Shown piece after piece: positions 1-8,459 of a stretch of 64,000 nucleotides of DNA. The position numbers were made by a program, and so were the translations under genes. Below the pieces are notes generated by a model, which saw nothing but the letters and a program-made list of their open reading frames with translations, was not told the DNA's origin and ran no database searches. Position 1 is the first letter of the stretch. The number at the start of each line of letters is the position of its first letter. The DNA is taken from NCBI RefSeq assembly GCF_003143955.1, contig NZ_QFVS01000001.1, positions 62,001 through 126,000 on the forward strand, written 5' to 3'. The stretch is from Kurthia zopfii. Lineage in GTDB: Bacteria; Bacillota; Bacilli; Bacillales_A; Planococcaceae.

Positions 1-163
1 ATCGATTTTCAAAACAGTTGAATTAACATCGACTGCTGCATTTACGGAAGTGGATGTTCAAAATGTAAGTGATGAAACTGATTTAGAAGGCGATTCAAGA
101 TACAAGGCGATTATTCAAGTAACCCTTAATCTTAAAAAACTTGGATCAGGGGGTGCGAAGTAA
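1..163 (+). CDS. PilN-like pilus protein, C-terminal end (partial)
   Basis: The window opens inside a reading frame (codons from base 2) that ends in TAA at 161-163, giving about 53 residues. The stretch resembles the C-terminus of the PilM-PilN fusion encoded at 31407-32960: both have an 'IFK.V' segment, an acidic linker and a final beta-strand with 'LNL'. Its stop overlaps the ATG of the following PilO-like gene by one base, the same order as in the second pilus locus. It is therefore most likely the periplasm-facing end of PilN, or of a PilM-PilN fusion. Only the tail is visible, so the family call rests on this similarity and on the neighbour. Confidence 0.6.
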   Translation, partial: SIFKTVELTSTAAFTEVDVQNVSDETDLEGDSRYKAIIQVTLNLKKLGSGGAK

Positions 164-879
164 TGAAAGAAAAAAACGCTAAACAAAGTTGGCTTGTTTA
201 TACATTACTTATTTTACTGATTATCTCTGCCGGTATAGCGCTGTATTTCTATTTATTGAAGCCAGAGATGGATAAACGAAATTCATTACAAGAAAAATAT
301 GATTTTCAGAAGAGTCACCTAGAAGGGCAAGCGAAAAAAGTTGAATCAACAAAGAAATTAATTGAAAAAGCTGGACCTGTTGGCGATTTGAAACTGAAAA
401 TCCCAACAAATAATCAACTGACAGGTATTACGAATGATTTAGCAGAACTAGAAGGAAGTACATCAACTGTCATTACTGATATTCAATTCAATAATTACGG
501 CTCGAAAAAACAAGTGCAAACGCCGAAACTTAAGAGTACGGGACTATCTGAAGCAGAGCTAATTAATCCACTTAGTGACACGCAAGTAGTATCTAGACTG
601 GCAGATCAACAGAAGCCAAAAGATTTGAATCTATTAACTTTTGAAATGTCTGTAAGTGCTTATGATGCAAGTAATATCACAGATTTTGTCAAAGGCATTA
701 CTGAAATGTCGAGATTATATGTTGTAGATTCAGTGAAGTATTCGGATCGAAACGTTGAAAATGGTGTCGTTACGGCAAAAGTTCAAGTGACGACTTTCAA
801 TGTGAAATTGAAAAAAGAAGCGAGAATGGGTAAAGCACTTACTCCTAAAGCAACAGAAGAATCGAATAAAGAAAAATAG
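163..879 (+). CDS. PilO-like type IV pilus inner-membrane alignment protein
   Basis: 238 residues: a short basic N-terminus, one membrane segment (about residues 11-32), a coiled-coil region (about 38-70) and a C-terminal ferredoxin-like domain, which is the PilO layout. It is paralogous to the 239-residue protein at 32960-33679. Both share 'FNNY' after the coiled coil, a variable linker with 'NPL', and a closing 'VQ.TTF' strand. PilO pairs with PilN and links the PilM ring to the pilus machine. The start overlaps the preceding stop by one base, so translation is probably coupled. The operon appears to end here, because a hairpin terminator follows at once. Function is inferred from architecture and synteny; sequence in this family is poorly conserved. 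Confidence 0.7.
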   Translation: MKEKNAKQSWLVYTLLILLIISAGIALYFYLLKPEMDKRNSLQEKYDFQKSHLEGQAKKVESTKKLIEKAGPVGDLKLKIPTNNQLTGITNDLAELEGSTSTVITDIQFNNYGSKKQVQTPKLKSTGLSEAELINPLSDTQVVSRLADQQKPKDLNLLTFEMSVSAYDASNITDFVKGITEMSRLYVVDSVKYSDRNVENGVVTAKVQVTTFNVKLKKEARMGKALTPKATEESNKEK

Positions 880-886
880 TTAAGAT

Positions 887-927
887 GAGTATGCCATTTT
901 TTGAAAAATTATGGTGTACTCTTTTTT
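887..927 (+). terminator. Intrinsic terminator after the first pilO
   Basis: Stem GAGTA..CCAT pairs with ATGG..TACTC around an A/T-rich loop and is followed directly by TTTTTT. It closes the pilus operon that enters from the left edge. Confidence 0.8.
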
Positions 928-1072
928 AGTTGTTTTTATTATTTATTTCAATAAAATAGGCCAAATTAGAATAATGTGGTTCTATTTTTAAAGGAATTAG
1001 AACTTTCTACAAAGAAAAATAAAAAAATATATTTGAAAATAGATTATTATGCATAAAAAAGGGGGAATGGTT

Positions 1073-1606
1073 ATGTGTGCGATGCCAATTTATGTATATA
1101 CGAATGTTTCTCATAGCGAAAAGATGTGGAAGGAAGTTTTCTCAACTTGTGAATTCACTTATTTTGAAGTACCTAAATCACCTTTAAAAGCTAATATAGC
1201 TCAAGTTGAAATACATTTTCAGTTATTTGAAATGTTGCGTAGAAAAGTGAAAGGATATCATTTTGCCCATTTTCAACTTGTCGAAAAGATCTCAATTGAT
1301 CTATTTTTGGTTACTTCATTTGTATTATTAAAACACGAAAATGAAAACTATACGGAGAAAACGAAAACAGTCGTTCGCATTCAGTGTAGCAATCAAAAAA
1401 ACAATGAAAAATATATGAAAACTAAGGAACCTTTTATGCAGTTTGTTGGTTATAATATATTAGGGGAAAAGCAAATGATGATCGACAATGTTGTTGGATG
1501 TGCATATAATGCTGGTGGATTTCCTTTACAGGCAATTCAAAAGTTAATTGGCAGAATTAAACAGAATGCCATTTCGCCGGTTAGAGGTGATTTTGTATGT
1601 CAGTAG
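1073..1606 (+). CDS. Hypothetical protein coupled to radC
   Basis: About 177 residues; I do not recognise the family. The start chosen is ATG 1073, seven bases after a GGGGG ribosome-binding site. In-frame ATGs at 1049 and 1067 are less well placed. The protein is mixed alpha/beta, with no signal peptide or membrane helix, and is fairly basic (many K, N, Q). It has a few scattered cysteines but no CxxC pair. The 3' end overlaps radC by 10 bases, which suggests translational coupling. In Bacillus the position upstream of radC is held by maf or other genes, so this is a lineage-specific occupant. Coding is supported by the RBS, the length and the overlap with radC, not by homology. Confidence 0.6.
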   Translation: MCAMPIYVYTNVSHSEKMWKEVFSTCEFTYFEVPKSPLKANIAQVEIHFQLFEMLRRKVKGYHFAHFQLVEKISIDLFLVTSFVLLKHENENYTEKTKTVVRIQCSNQKNNEKYMKTKEPFMQFVGYNILGEKQMMIDNVVGCAYNAGGFPLQAIQKLIGRIKQNAISPVRGDFVCQ

Positions 1607-2289
1607 AAGTGCCTGTTTTTGTAAGAGATGTAGCGAAACTAGAAAGACCAAGAGAGAGGTTGCTTCATTTTGGTGCAGACAATGTATCGAATCAAGAACT
1701 GATTTCTATTTTGCTAGGTTCGGGAACGAGGAAAGACTCAGTTTTGGAAATGTCTACAAAGTTATTAAATCGATTTGAGACATTGGCAAATCTAAAAAAT
1801 GCAACAATTGAAGAATTAAAATCGATTGATGGAATTGGCGAGATTAAAGCGATTCACCTCCTTGCTGCATTTGAGTTAGGCAAGAGGGCGAGTTTACCAA
1901 ATCGTATTGAGAGAACGGTAGTGAAACATCCAGATGATGCGGCAGAATTTTTGATGCCTGATATGGCTCAGTTATTACAAGAGCATTTTGCGGTATTATT
2001 CCTTAATGTGAAAAATGAAATCATACATAAGCAGACCATATTCATAGGTAGCTTAAATGCGAGCATAGTTCACCCAAGAGAAATCTTTCGTGAAGCGGTC
2101 AAAAGATCAGCTGCATCCATTATTTGTGCACACAATCATCCTTCAGGAAATCCCACTCCAAGCCCTGAAGATATAGAAGTTACAAAACGCATAGCGGAAG
2201 CCGGATTGATTATAGGAATAGACTTATTAGATCATATTATTATCGGGGATCATAAATATATCAGTATGAAAGGAAAAGGTTTCTTCTAA
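1597..2289 (+). CDS. radC: RadC family JAB1/MPN-domain protein
   Basis: 230 residues, the usual RadC length. The N-terminal part holds a helix-hairpin-helix-like region ('IDGIGEIKA', about 76-84). The C-terminal half is the MPN+/JAMM domain, with the metal-binding motif HNHPSGNPTPSPED at about 178-191. The family was named after an E. coli locus but its role in DNA repair is disputed; the motif predicts a zinc-dependent hydrolase fold. It lies immediately upstream of mreB, as in Bacillus, and begins inside the end of the preceding hypothetical gene. A well-formed -10 box follows it, so mreB has its own promoter. Confidence 0.92.
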   Translation: MSVEVPVFVRDVAKLERPRERLLHFGADNVSNQELISILLGSGTRKDSVLEMSTKLLNRFETLANLKNATIEELKSIDGIGEIKAIHLLAAFELGKRASLPNRIERTVVKHPDDAAEFLMPDMAQLLQEHFAVLFLNVKNEIIHKQTIFIGSLNASIVHPREIFREAVKRSAASIICAHNHPSGNPTPSPEDIEVTKRIAEAGLIIGIDLLDHIIIGDHKYISMKGKGFF

Positions 2290-2291
2290 TA

Positions 2292-2321
2292 CTGTAATTT
2301 TTCACATTTTTCCGTTATAAT
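2292..2321 (+). promoter_or_regulatory. Probable promoter of mreBCD-minCD
   Basis: A perfect TATAAT lies at 2316-2321, with a poor -35 (CTGTAA at 2292-2297, spacing 18). About 63 bases of leader precede the mreB GTG start. The call rests mainly on the -10 box. Confidence 0.45.
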
Positions 2322-2384
2322 AAAACGTATGATTTTATGACAGCTAGTTTATATTACAACGGCTAAGGAAAGGAAGAAATTAAA

Positions 2385-3404
2385 GTGTTCGGATTAGGTG
2401 GAAAAGATGTCGGTATTGACCTTGGTACAGCAAATACGCTTGTATTTATTAAAGGAAAAGGGATTGTTTTACGCGAACCATCAGTAGTAGCGAAAAACAC
2501 TCAAACAAACACTACAGTTGCTGTAGGTAACGAAGCAAAAAATATGATTGGTCGTACTCCAGGTTCAATCGTTGCAATTCGTCCAATGAAAGATGGCGTA
2601 ATCGCTGATTTTGATATTACTACGACGATGATTAAACATTATTTACAAAATGCATTGAAAGCAGCCGGTAGCTCTTTCAAAAAACCAAATGTAATGGTAT
2701 GTGTACCTTACGGAATTACTTCAGTAGAAAAACGCGCAGTAATTGATGCTGCTCGTCAAGCTGGCGCTCGTGAAGCATTCGTAATTGAAGAACCTTTCGC
2801 AGCTGCAATTGGCTCAAACTTACCGGTTTGGGAACCAACAGGTAGTATGGTAGTTGATATCGGTGGCGGTACAACTGAAGTAGCGGTTATTTCTTTAGGT
2901 GGTATCGTAACAAGTGAATCAGTACGTGTCGCAGGTGACGCAATGGATCACGCAATTATCGCTTATATCCGCAAAGCTTATAACTTAACAATTGGTGAAC
3001 GTACTTCTGAGTCAATCAAAATGGAAATCGGTTCAGCAACAAGTTCACCAGATGAAGAGCAAAAAATGGAAATCCGTGGTCGTGACCTAGTTACAGGTTT
3101 ACCGAAAACGATTGAAATTTCTTCAATTGAAATTGCAGATTCATTACGTGAGTCAATCTCTGCAATTATCGATGGCGTTAAGAAAACGTTAGAACAAACT
3201 CCTCCAGAATTATCTGCAGATGTTATGGAACGCGGAATTGTTTTAACAGGTGGCGGAGCATTACTACGTAACTTAGATAAAGTTATTAGTGACGAAACGA
3301 ACATGCCTGTATTTATCGCAGAAAATCCATTAGATTGTGTAGCAATCGGTACTGGTATGTCATTAGACCATATCGATGTAATGAAACAACACCAAACAAT
3401 TTAA
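2385..3404 (+). CDS. mreB: Rod-shape determining actin homologue MreB
   Basis: 339 residues, full length for MreB. The GTG start is preceded by AAGGAAAGGAAG. The actin-fold nucleotide motifs are visible: phosphate-1 '[10 protein letters not shown]' near residue 12, phosphate-2 '[11 protein letters not shown]' near 163 and the adenosine motif 'TGGGALL' near 297. MreB polymerises under the membrane and directs the elongasome (RodA, PBP2, MreCD). The order mreB-mreC-mreD-minC-minD is the classic Bacillus arrangement and indicates a rod-shaped cell. Codon usage is rich in preferred codons, suggesting high expression. Confidence 0.98.
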   Translation: MFGLGGKDVGIDLGTANTLVFIKGKGIVLREPSVVAKNTQTNTTVAVGNEAKNMIGRTPGSIVAIRPMKDGVIADFDITTTMIKHYLQNALKAAGSSFKKPNVMVCVPYGITSVEKRAVIDAARQAGAREAFVIEEPFAAAIGSNLPVWEPTGSMVVDIGGGTTEVAVISLGGIVTSESVRVAGDAMDHAIIAYIRKAYNLTIGERTSESIKMEIGSATSSPDEEQKMEIRGRDLVTGLPKTIEISSIEIADSLRESISAIIDGVKKTLEQTPPELSADVMERGIVLTGGGALLRNLDKVISDETNMPVFIAENPLDCVAIGTGMSLDHIDVMKQHQTI

Positions 3405-3417
3405 GGGGGAATAGGCA

Positions 3418-4317
3418 ATGCCACATTTTTTATCGAATAAACGATTACTTATGCTGCTCGTCGGCGTCATTTTGTTAGTGGCATTGATCAGTTTTACCTT
3501 GAGCGATCGTCAAAAGGTATCATTCCCTGAACAAGTTATTAAAGATACAGTCGGCTTAGGACAGAGTTTTGTCGCGAAGCCGGCTGGTTATGTTACAGGG
3601 CTAATAAATAGCGTAGATGATTTATTAAACACTTATGAAGAGAATAAACGACTTAAATCACGTTTAGAAGAGTACGGTTCACTGCAAGCGCAGGTTAATG
3701 AGCTGGAAACCGAAAATAAAGGTCTTCAAAAATTAGTAGATAAAAAATCCGATTTACGTGCATACAATCCAATTCAGTCGAATGTAATCGCTCGTAATCC
3801 TGATCAATGGGAAGAGAAATTAATTTTGGATACGGGTGCTAAAGATGGCGTAAAAGTAAATATGGCTGTTCTTACATCTGAAGGTTTAGTCGGTAAAATC
3901 GTGCAAACGACACCGTACACATCCGAAGTTGAACTTCTTTCTACGAATAATACAAATTATCGAGTATCTGCAACTGTCTCAAGTAAAGGTAAGACTGCAA
4001 GAGGTTTAGTGGAAGGGTTCGATGCTAAACGTGGAGAACTAATGCTAAAACGTATCGACTCTAAAATTAAATTGAAAAAAGGTGACAAGGTTACTACTTC
4101 CGGCTTAGGAGGTATTTTCCCTAAAGGCGTGTTAATTGGTGAAGTAACAAAAGTATCTACGGATGACTTTGGACTTACGAAATTAGCATATGTAAAACCT
4201 GCAGCAGATTTCCAAATGCTGGATCATGTTGTGATTGCCAAGCGTCAAGCAACACAAATTGACGGTTCGGATGGTAATTCTTCAAATAAGGACTTAACTT
4301 CACAAGGAGCTGAGTAA
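3418..4317 (+). CDS. mreC: Rod-shape determining protein MreC
   Basis: 299 residues. A membrane anchor (about 10-28) is followed by a coiled coil (about 70-115) and the double beta-barrel MreC domain (about 120-275). The tail is polar and low-complexity (Gly/Ser/Asn). MreC is extracytoplasmic, dimerises through the coiled coil and activates PBP2. It starts 13 bases after mreB with GGGGGAA as ribosome site and ends two bases before mreD, so the three are one transcript. Confidence 0.96.
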   Translation: MPHFLSNKRLLMLLVGVILLVALISFTLSDRQKVSFPEQVIKDTVGLGQSFVAKPAGYVTGLINSVDDLLNTYEENKRLKSRLEEYGSLQAQVNELETENKGLQKLVDKKSDLRAYNPIQSNVIARNPDQWEEKLILDTGAKDGVKVNMAVLTSEGLVGKIVQTTPYTSEVELLSTNNTNYRVSATVSSKGKTARGLVEGFDAKRGELMLKRIDSKIKLKKGDKVTTSGLGGIFPKGVLIGEVTKVSTDDFGLTKLAYVKPAADFQMLDHVVIAKRQATQIDGSDGNSSNKDLTSQGAE

Positions 4318-4319
4318 TT

Positions 4320-4847
4320 ATGGCGAAGTATTTAATTCCTGCTGTGGCAGTTTTACTATTTTTTCTAGAAACAGAATTCTCACTGTTCTCTCCAATTGAT
4401 TTTCAAGGGGAGAGAGCATATTTAGTACCTCGCTTCCTAATTTTATATTTAATATTCTTGTCAATTTACTATGATCGTAAGAAAGCAATGTGGTATGGGC
4501 TAGTGTTCGGTTTACTTTATGATATTTTCTACATAGATATCATTGGACTTTATACATTCCTTTATCCATTTATTTGTTTTATTGCTGGTTCTACAGTAAA
4601 ATATATACATCAGCATCTTGTGGTAACAACAACTTTGTCTTTACTTCTTGTAGCACTTCTAGAAATCGTGTTACATCAGTTCTTTTTACTCATCCAATTT
4701 ACTGATTTATCTTTCACAGAATTTTTAAATCACAGATTAGTTCCAACTATGATTGCCAATTCTATCTATTTAATAATGCTTGGATGGACTTTCAAGTATT
4801 TGTTAAAAGCTAGGGTTTTAGAAAAGGCGAATCAATCAATACTTTAG
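4320..4847 (+). CDS. mreD: Rod-shape determining protein MreD
   Basis: 175 residues of mostly hydrophobic sequence with about five membrane segments, the normal MreD size and topology. A Tyr-Asp-Arg-Lys-Lys loop near residue 51 is followed by 'GLLYDIFY', typical of MreD. It works with MreC in the elongasome. ATG starts two bases after the mreC stop. The assignment rests on topology plus synteny, since MreD is poorly conserved. Confidence 0.94.
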   Translation: MAKYLIPAVAVLLFFLETEFSLFSPIDFQGERAYLVPRFLILYLIFLSIYYDRKKAMWYGLVFGLLYDIFYIDIIGLYTFLYPFICFIAGSTVKYIHQHLVVTTTLSLLLVALLEIVLHQFFLLIQFTDLSFTEFLNHRLVPTMIANSIYLIMLGWTFKYLLKARVLEKANQSIL

Positions 4848-4869
4848 ATGAAAAGCGGAGGTGGAATTT

Positions 4870-5541
4870 TTGATAACGAAACAGCTAGTCTACTTGAAAG
4901 GTGCAAAAGAAGGACTGATTTTGCATCTTGATGATCAATGTGGCTATGATGAACTGATTCATGCAATACAGAATCGGTTTATGGAAGGTCATATAGATGA
5001 ACAGGTAGAAATTCAAATTTCTACTGGTAATCGCTACTGCACGAATGCCCAAATGACTGAAATCTTAAATGAAGTTGAAAAAGCATTAAAAGTACGTGTG
5101 TCAAAAGTGAGAAGTGATGTAGTCACGATTGAAGAATTAAACCAGCGCTTAAGCGAAAGTCAATCATCTACATATATCGGTATTGTTCGCTCTGGACAAA
5201 TGGTTGAAGCAACCGGGGATCTTATTGTTATTGGTGATGTTAATCCTAATGCAAGGGTTCAGGCTGGTGGAAGTATTTATGTTTTAGGAAAACTAAAAGG
5301 TATGGCTCACGCCGGAAAAGATGGCGATAGTAATGCAGTTATTGGGGCATCGTTTTTATCAGCTACTCATCTATCGATTGGGGAAGTTCGAGAGACGATG
5401 ACAAACGAAAGAAAAGAATTGTCAGAAATGCCAGAGATGAGTTGTGCATATTTGAATGACGAAGGTGATATTTCGGTTAAGCGTCTTCAAGAAATTCGCA
5501 TTATTAGACCGGAGTTAGCTACGTTTAAGGGAGGAAGCTAA
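4870..5541 (+). CDS. minC: Septum site-determining protein MinC
   Basis: With the TTG start at 4870 the protein has 223 residues and begins MITKQLVYLKG, aligning with other MinC N-termini. The ribosome site GGAGGTGG (4857-4864) then has normal spacing, whereas the upstream in-frame GTG at 4861 lies within it. The N-terminal domain inhibits FtsZ polymerisation. The C-terminal beta-helix (about 115-200, 'GDVNPNARVQAGGSIYVLG') dimerises and binds MinD. The stop is one base from the minD start, implying coupled translation. Confidence 0.95.
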   Translation: MITKQLVYLKGAKEGLILHLDDQCGYDELIHAIQNRFMEGHIDEQVEIQISTGNRYCTNAQMTEILNEVEKALKVRVSKVRSDVVTIEELNQRLSESQSSTYIGIVRSGQMVEATGDLIVIGDVNPNARVQAGGSIYVLGKLKGMAHAGKDGDSNAVIGASFLSATHLSIGEVRETMTNERKELSEMPEMSCAYLNDEGDISVKRLQEIRIIRPELATFKGGS

Positions 5542-5542
5542 T

Positions 5543-6340
5543 GTGGGAGAAGCTATTGTAATTACTTCCGGAAAAGGTGGAGTTGGTAAAACAACTACTA
5601 CTGCCAATTTAGGTACTGCATTGGCACTACAAGGAAAAAAGGTTTGTTTGATTGATACGGATATCGGTTTACGTAACTTAGATGTTATATTGGGGCTAGA
5701 AAACCGCATCATTTATGATTTAGTTGATACACTTGAAGGACGTTGTAAAGTTCATCAAGCACTTGTAAAAGACAAGCGTTTTGAAGATTTACTGTTTTTA
5801 TTACCAGCAGCACAAACTGCCGATAAAAATGCAGTAAGTCCTCATCAAATGAAAGAACTTGTTGATGGACTGAAGGGTGAGTTTGATTATGTATTAATTG
5901 ACTGTCCTGCAGGAATTGAACAAGGTTATCGTAATGCTGTCGCAGGGGCAGATAAAGCGATTGTTGTCACTACACCTGAAATTTCAGCTGTGCGTGACGC
6001 AGACCGTATTATCGGACTTTTAGAACAGGAAGCGATTGAATCACCTAAGTTGATTATTAATCGTATTCGTACGCAGTTAATGGATCGCGGTGAGACTTTA
6101 GATATTAATGAGATTACGACTCACTTATCTTTGGATTTACTAGGAATCATTCCGGATGATGATTTAGTTATTACTTCATCAAACAAAGGTGAACCAATCG
6201 TAATGGAGCCATCAACTCAAGTGGCGAAAGCTTATCGTAATATCGTACGTCGAATTATGGGTGAATCTGTTCCACTAATGTCTTTAGAGAAGCAAAAACC
6301 TAGCCTGTTTTCTAAATTCAAAGCTTTATTTTCTAAATAG
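5543..6340 (+). CDS. minD: Septum site-determining ATPase MinD
   Basis: 265 residues, full length. The deviant Walker A 'GKGGVGKTTTTA' is at the N-terminus, followed by 'DTDIGLRNLD' and 'LIDCPAG'. The C-terminal amphipathic membrane-targeting helix 'LFSKFKALFSK' is intact. MinD recruits MinC to the membrane and restricts division to midcell. The start is GTG 5543 behind GGGAGG; an ATG at 5541 is in another frame. In Bacillus the next genes are spoIVFA and spoIVFB; here a terminator follows and then rplU, so that sporulation pair is absent. Confidence 0.98.
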   Translation: MGEAIVITSGKGGVGKTTTTANLGTALALQGKKVCLIDTDIGLRNLDVILGLENRIIYDLVDTLEGRCKVHQALVKDKRFEDLLFLLPAAQTADKNAVSPHQMKELVDGLKGEFDYVLIDCPAGIEQGYRNAVAGADKAIVVTTPEISAVRDADRIIGLLEQEAIESPKLIINRIRTQLMDRGETLDINEITTHLSLDLLGIIPDDDLVITSSNKGEPIVMEPSTQVAKAYRNIVRRIMGESVPLMSLEKQKPSLFSKFKALFSK

Positions 6341-6352
6341 CATATAAACCTT

Positions 6353-6397
6353 GAGCGAGATTCCGTTTTATTATGAAATGGAATCTCGCTCTTTCTT
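6353..6397 (+). terminator. Intrinsic terminator after minD
   Basis: A perfect 12-bp stem (GAGCGAGATTCC with GGAATCTCGCTC) closes an A/T-rich loop and is followed by TTTCTTTC. It ends the mreBCD-minCD transcript. Confidence 0.88.
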
Positions 6398-6546
6398 TCA
6401 ATGTTGATGTAAGTGAAAGCCCGATTTCGTTCATCCAACATTAGATGTTGAGCTGGAATTTAGAGTTAAAGTTATGACTTTATCCAACATCCGACAAAGT
6501 AGCACATGAAAATTTTTCGAATGACTAACAATTATTACAAAATAGC

Positions 6547-6575
6547 TTGACTCGACTTTCTATCTATGATAATAT
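6547..6575 (+). promoter_or_regulatory. Strong promoter of rplU-prp-rpmA
   Basis: TTGACT (6547-6552), 17-base spacer, TAATAT (6570-6575). The transcript would start near 6582, at the beginning of the structured leader ahead of rplU. Confidence 0.8.
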
Positions 6576-6579
6576 TTCA

Positions 6580-6688
6580 TATGTTATGTAGCACCCGTGC
6601 TACAACCGCACTGACGAGGTTTTATGTAAGTATCTACTATGTAGATCACCTTTGAAGGCGAGTCTGAGTCTATTGAGGAGGTGCAGTT
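6580..6688 (+). promoter_or_regulatory. Ribosomal protein L21 leader (autoregulatory RNA)
   Basis: About 105 bases lie between the predicted transcription start and rplU. They include a 7-bp hairpin, GTAGCAC/GTGCTAC (6588-6603), then a region with complementary segments ending at the GAGGAGGTG ribosome site. Firmicutes carry a conserved L21 leader in this position, upstream of rplU-prp-rpmA. The call is from position, length and hairpins; I could not fold it against the covariance model. Confidence 0.65.
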
Positions 6689-6997
6689 ATGTACGCAATT
6701 ATTGAAACAGGTGGTAAACAAATCAAAGTTGAAGCTGGCCAAGAAATCTACGTTGAGAAAATCAACGCTGAAGATGGTGAAGTAGTAACTTTTGACAAAG
6801 TTCTTTTCGTTGGTGGCGAAAACGTTAAAGTTGGAGCTCCATTAGTAGCTGGTGCAACAGTTACAGCTAAAGTTGAAAAACACGGTCGTCAAAAGAAAAT
6901 CGTAGTTTTCAAACTTAAAGCTAAAAAGAACTACCGTCGTAAACAAGGTCATAGACAACCTTACACTAAACTAGTGGTAGAAGCTATCAACGCTTAA
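6689..6997 (+). CDS. rplU: 50S ribosomal protein L21
   Basis: 102 residues, starting [11 protein letters not shown], which is the hallmark L21 N-terminus, and containing the basic '[13 protein letters not shown]' rRNA-binding segment near residue 77. L21 binds 23S rRNA in the large subunit. It is the first gene of the rplU-prp-rpmA operon, with strongly biased codon usage. Confidence 0.98.
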   Translation: MYAIIETGGKQIKVEAGQEIYVEKINAEDGEVVTFDKVLFVGGENVKVGAPLVAGATVTAKVEKHGRQKKIVVFKLKAKKNYRRKQGHRQPYTKLVVEAINA

Positions 6998-7018
6998 TTA
7001 TTGGTGAGGTGAAATGTT

Positions 7019-7360
7019 ATGATTACAGTAGAAATTCATAGTAATGAAAATCGCGAATCATATGGCTTTCAAATTTCAGGGCACGCCTATTCAGGTGAAC
7101 CTGGACGTGATTTAGTTTGTGCAGGTGCTTCTGCTATCGCTTTCGGTAGTGTGAATGCTATCGGTGAGCTAGTTAAGGTCACTCCGGGAATCGATCAAGG
7201 TGAAGAAGGCGGATTTTTATCTGTCACAATTAATCCGAGCGATTTAAGTCCTGAACAAAACGTAAGACTGCAAACAATTCTTCAAACGATGGTAACCCAG
7301 TTTTATACTATGGTTGCTAGTTATGGAGATTTTATCGAATTAAAATATAAAATGATGTAG
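7019..7360 (+). CDS. prp: Ribosomal-processing cysteine protease Prp
   Basis: 113 residues. His22 in 'SGHAYSG' and Cys34 in 'DLVCAGAS' are the catalytic pair known for this family. In Firmicutes Prp removes the N-terminal extension of ribosomal protein L27, which is essential for ribosome function. The substrate is encoded 13 bases downstream (rpmA) and carries the matching cleavage site. The B. subtilis name for this locus is ysxB. Confidence 0.95.
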   Translation: MITVEIHSNENRESYGFQISGHAYSGEPGRDLVCAGASAIAFGSVNAIGELVKVTPGIDQGEEGGFLSVTINPSDLSPEQNVRLQTILQTMVTQFYTMVASYGDFIELKYKMM

Positions 7361-7373
7361 GAGGTGCAACATT

Positions 7374-7667
7374 ATGTTATTGAAATTAGACTTACAGTTC
7401 TTCGCATCTAAAAAAGGTGTAGGTTCTACAAAGAACGGTCGTGACTCTGAATCAAAACGTCTAGGCGCTAAACGTGCTGACGGTCAATTCGCTTCTGCTG
7501 GTTCAATTTTATACCGTCAACGCGGTACTAAAATCTATCCAGGTGAAAACGTTGGTCGTGGTGGCGATGATACTTTATTCGCTAAAGCGGACGGTATTGT
7601 TAAATTCGAACGCTTAGGACGCGATAAGAAAAAAGTTAGCGTGTACCCTGTAGCTAAAGAAGCTTAA
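7374..7667 (+). CDS. rpmA: 50S ribosomal protein L27 (precursor with Prp site)
   Basis: 97 residues. The N-terminus [15 protein letters not shown] carries the Firmicute extension that Prp cuts between LQFF and ASKKG, exposing the tail that reaches the peptidyl-transferase centre. The rest ('[12 protein letters not shown]', '[17 protein letters not shown]') is canonical L27. It is the last gene of the operon before a terminator. Confidence 0.98.
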   Translation: MLLKLDLQFFASKKGVGSTKNGRDSESKRLGAKRADGQFASAGSILYRQRGTKIYPGENVGRGGDDTLFAKADGIVKFERLGRDKKKVSVYPVAKEA

Positions 7668-7723
7668 TTTTTTATTAAGTAGCTCAGATTACTACGTGCT
7701 TTTACACGAATACATCTAAGCAT

Positions 7724-7762
7724 AAAAACGGGAATCGCGTCATGCGCGATTCTCGTTTTTCA
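7724..7762 (+). terminator. Intrinsic terminator after rpmA
   Basis: The AAACGGGAATCGCG arm pairs with CGCGATTCTCGTTT and is followed by more T. A second weaker stem (AATCGG with CCGATT before an eight-T run, about 7806-7849) follows and may back it up. Confidence 0.82.
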
Positions 7763-7919
7763 TTTCAATCATATGTAATCCTCGTTTTGACATCTCAACA
7801 TTGGAAAATCGGAGTTTGCTCAAATTGCGGATCCCGATTTTTTTTCGGTTTTTAAAGAATTATTGAAGAAATATTGTTATACTAACTACAAGAACATCTC
7901 GTCAAAGGAGTGTTTACTT

Positions 7920-8456
7920 GTGACAGGACAGCCACTATCAGTAAATGAAGTGCTACGTTTTATGAATCATGATTTTTTGAATCAGTTACAATTGATTAAA
8001 ACGAATTTAGCATTAGAGAATGTAGAAGAAGCAAATCATGTCGTAACGAATATATCTACTAAATGTAGTCAATTTTTTCAAATAAATGGATTGAATAGTG
8101 AACAACTTGTTGAATGGTTGCATACGTGTGAGTGGCGTTTTCCTTCAATTAATATTACAATGGAGAGCGATATTTCAGATAGCTCTCTAGTAGAATGGGA
8201 TGTCCCATTAAGAGATTATTTGGAGAGTACGCTACAGCACGTTTGTGAATCTATTGATCCTATGATTGATCAATCATGTACTATACATGTGAATTCGAGT
8301 AAAAACAATTTGGTTATAGAAGTAGAATTGAACGGTAAATGGTGCTCGCCGCCATTCGAAACACCGATATACACAACGGATTTAGTTGTAACACATGAGC
8401 ATTACTCAGATATACTGTGGCGTTATCGTGTCATAGGAAGTAAGGAGGGAAAGTAA
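7920..8456 (+). CDS. spo0B: Spo0B-like sporulation phosphotransferase
   Basis: 178 residues with the GTG start at 7920, chosen because AAAGGAG (7904-7910) sits nine bases upstream; the frame is open further but lacks a start with a ribosome site. Spo0B carries phosphate from Spo0F to Spo0A in the phosphorelay. The phosphoacceptor helix is visible: 'FMNHDFLNQLQLIK', with His17 in the expected 'H-D-x-x-N-x-L' context. It lies between rpmA and obgE exactly as in B. subtilis. The C-terminal kinase-like fold is poorly conserved, as usual. The gene is intact even though spoIVFA/B are missing nearby, so its role here may not be sporulation. Confidence 0.85.
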   Translation: MTGQPLSVNEVLRFMNHDFLNQLQLIKTNLALENVEEANHVVTNISTKCSQFFQINGLNSEQLVEWLHTCEWRFPSINITMESDISDSSLVEWDVPLRDYLESTLQHVCESIDPMIDQSCTIHVNSSKNNLVIEVELNGKWCSPPFETPIYTTDLVVTHEHYSDILWRYRVIGSKEGK

Positions 8457-8459
8457 ATT

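Noticed and set aside
4861-4869. GTG 4861 as the minC start
   Set aside because: It lies within the ribosome site GGAGGTGG; TTG 4870 has proper spacing and the family N-terminus.
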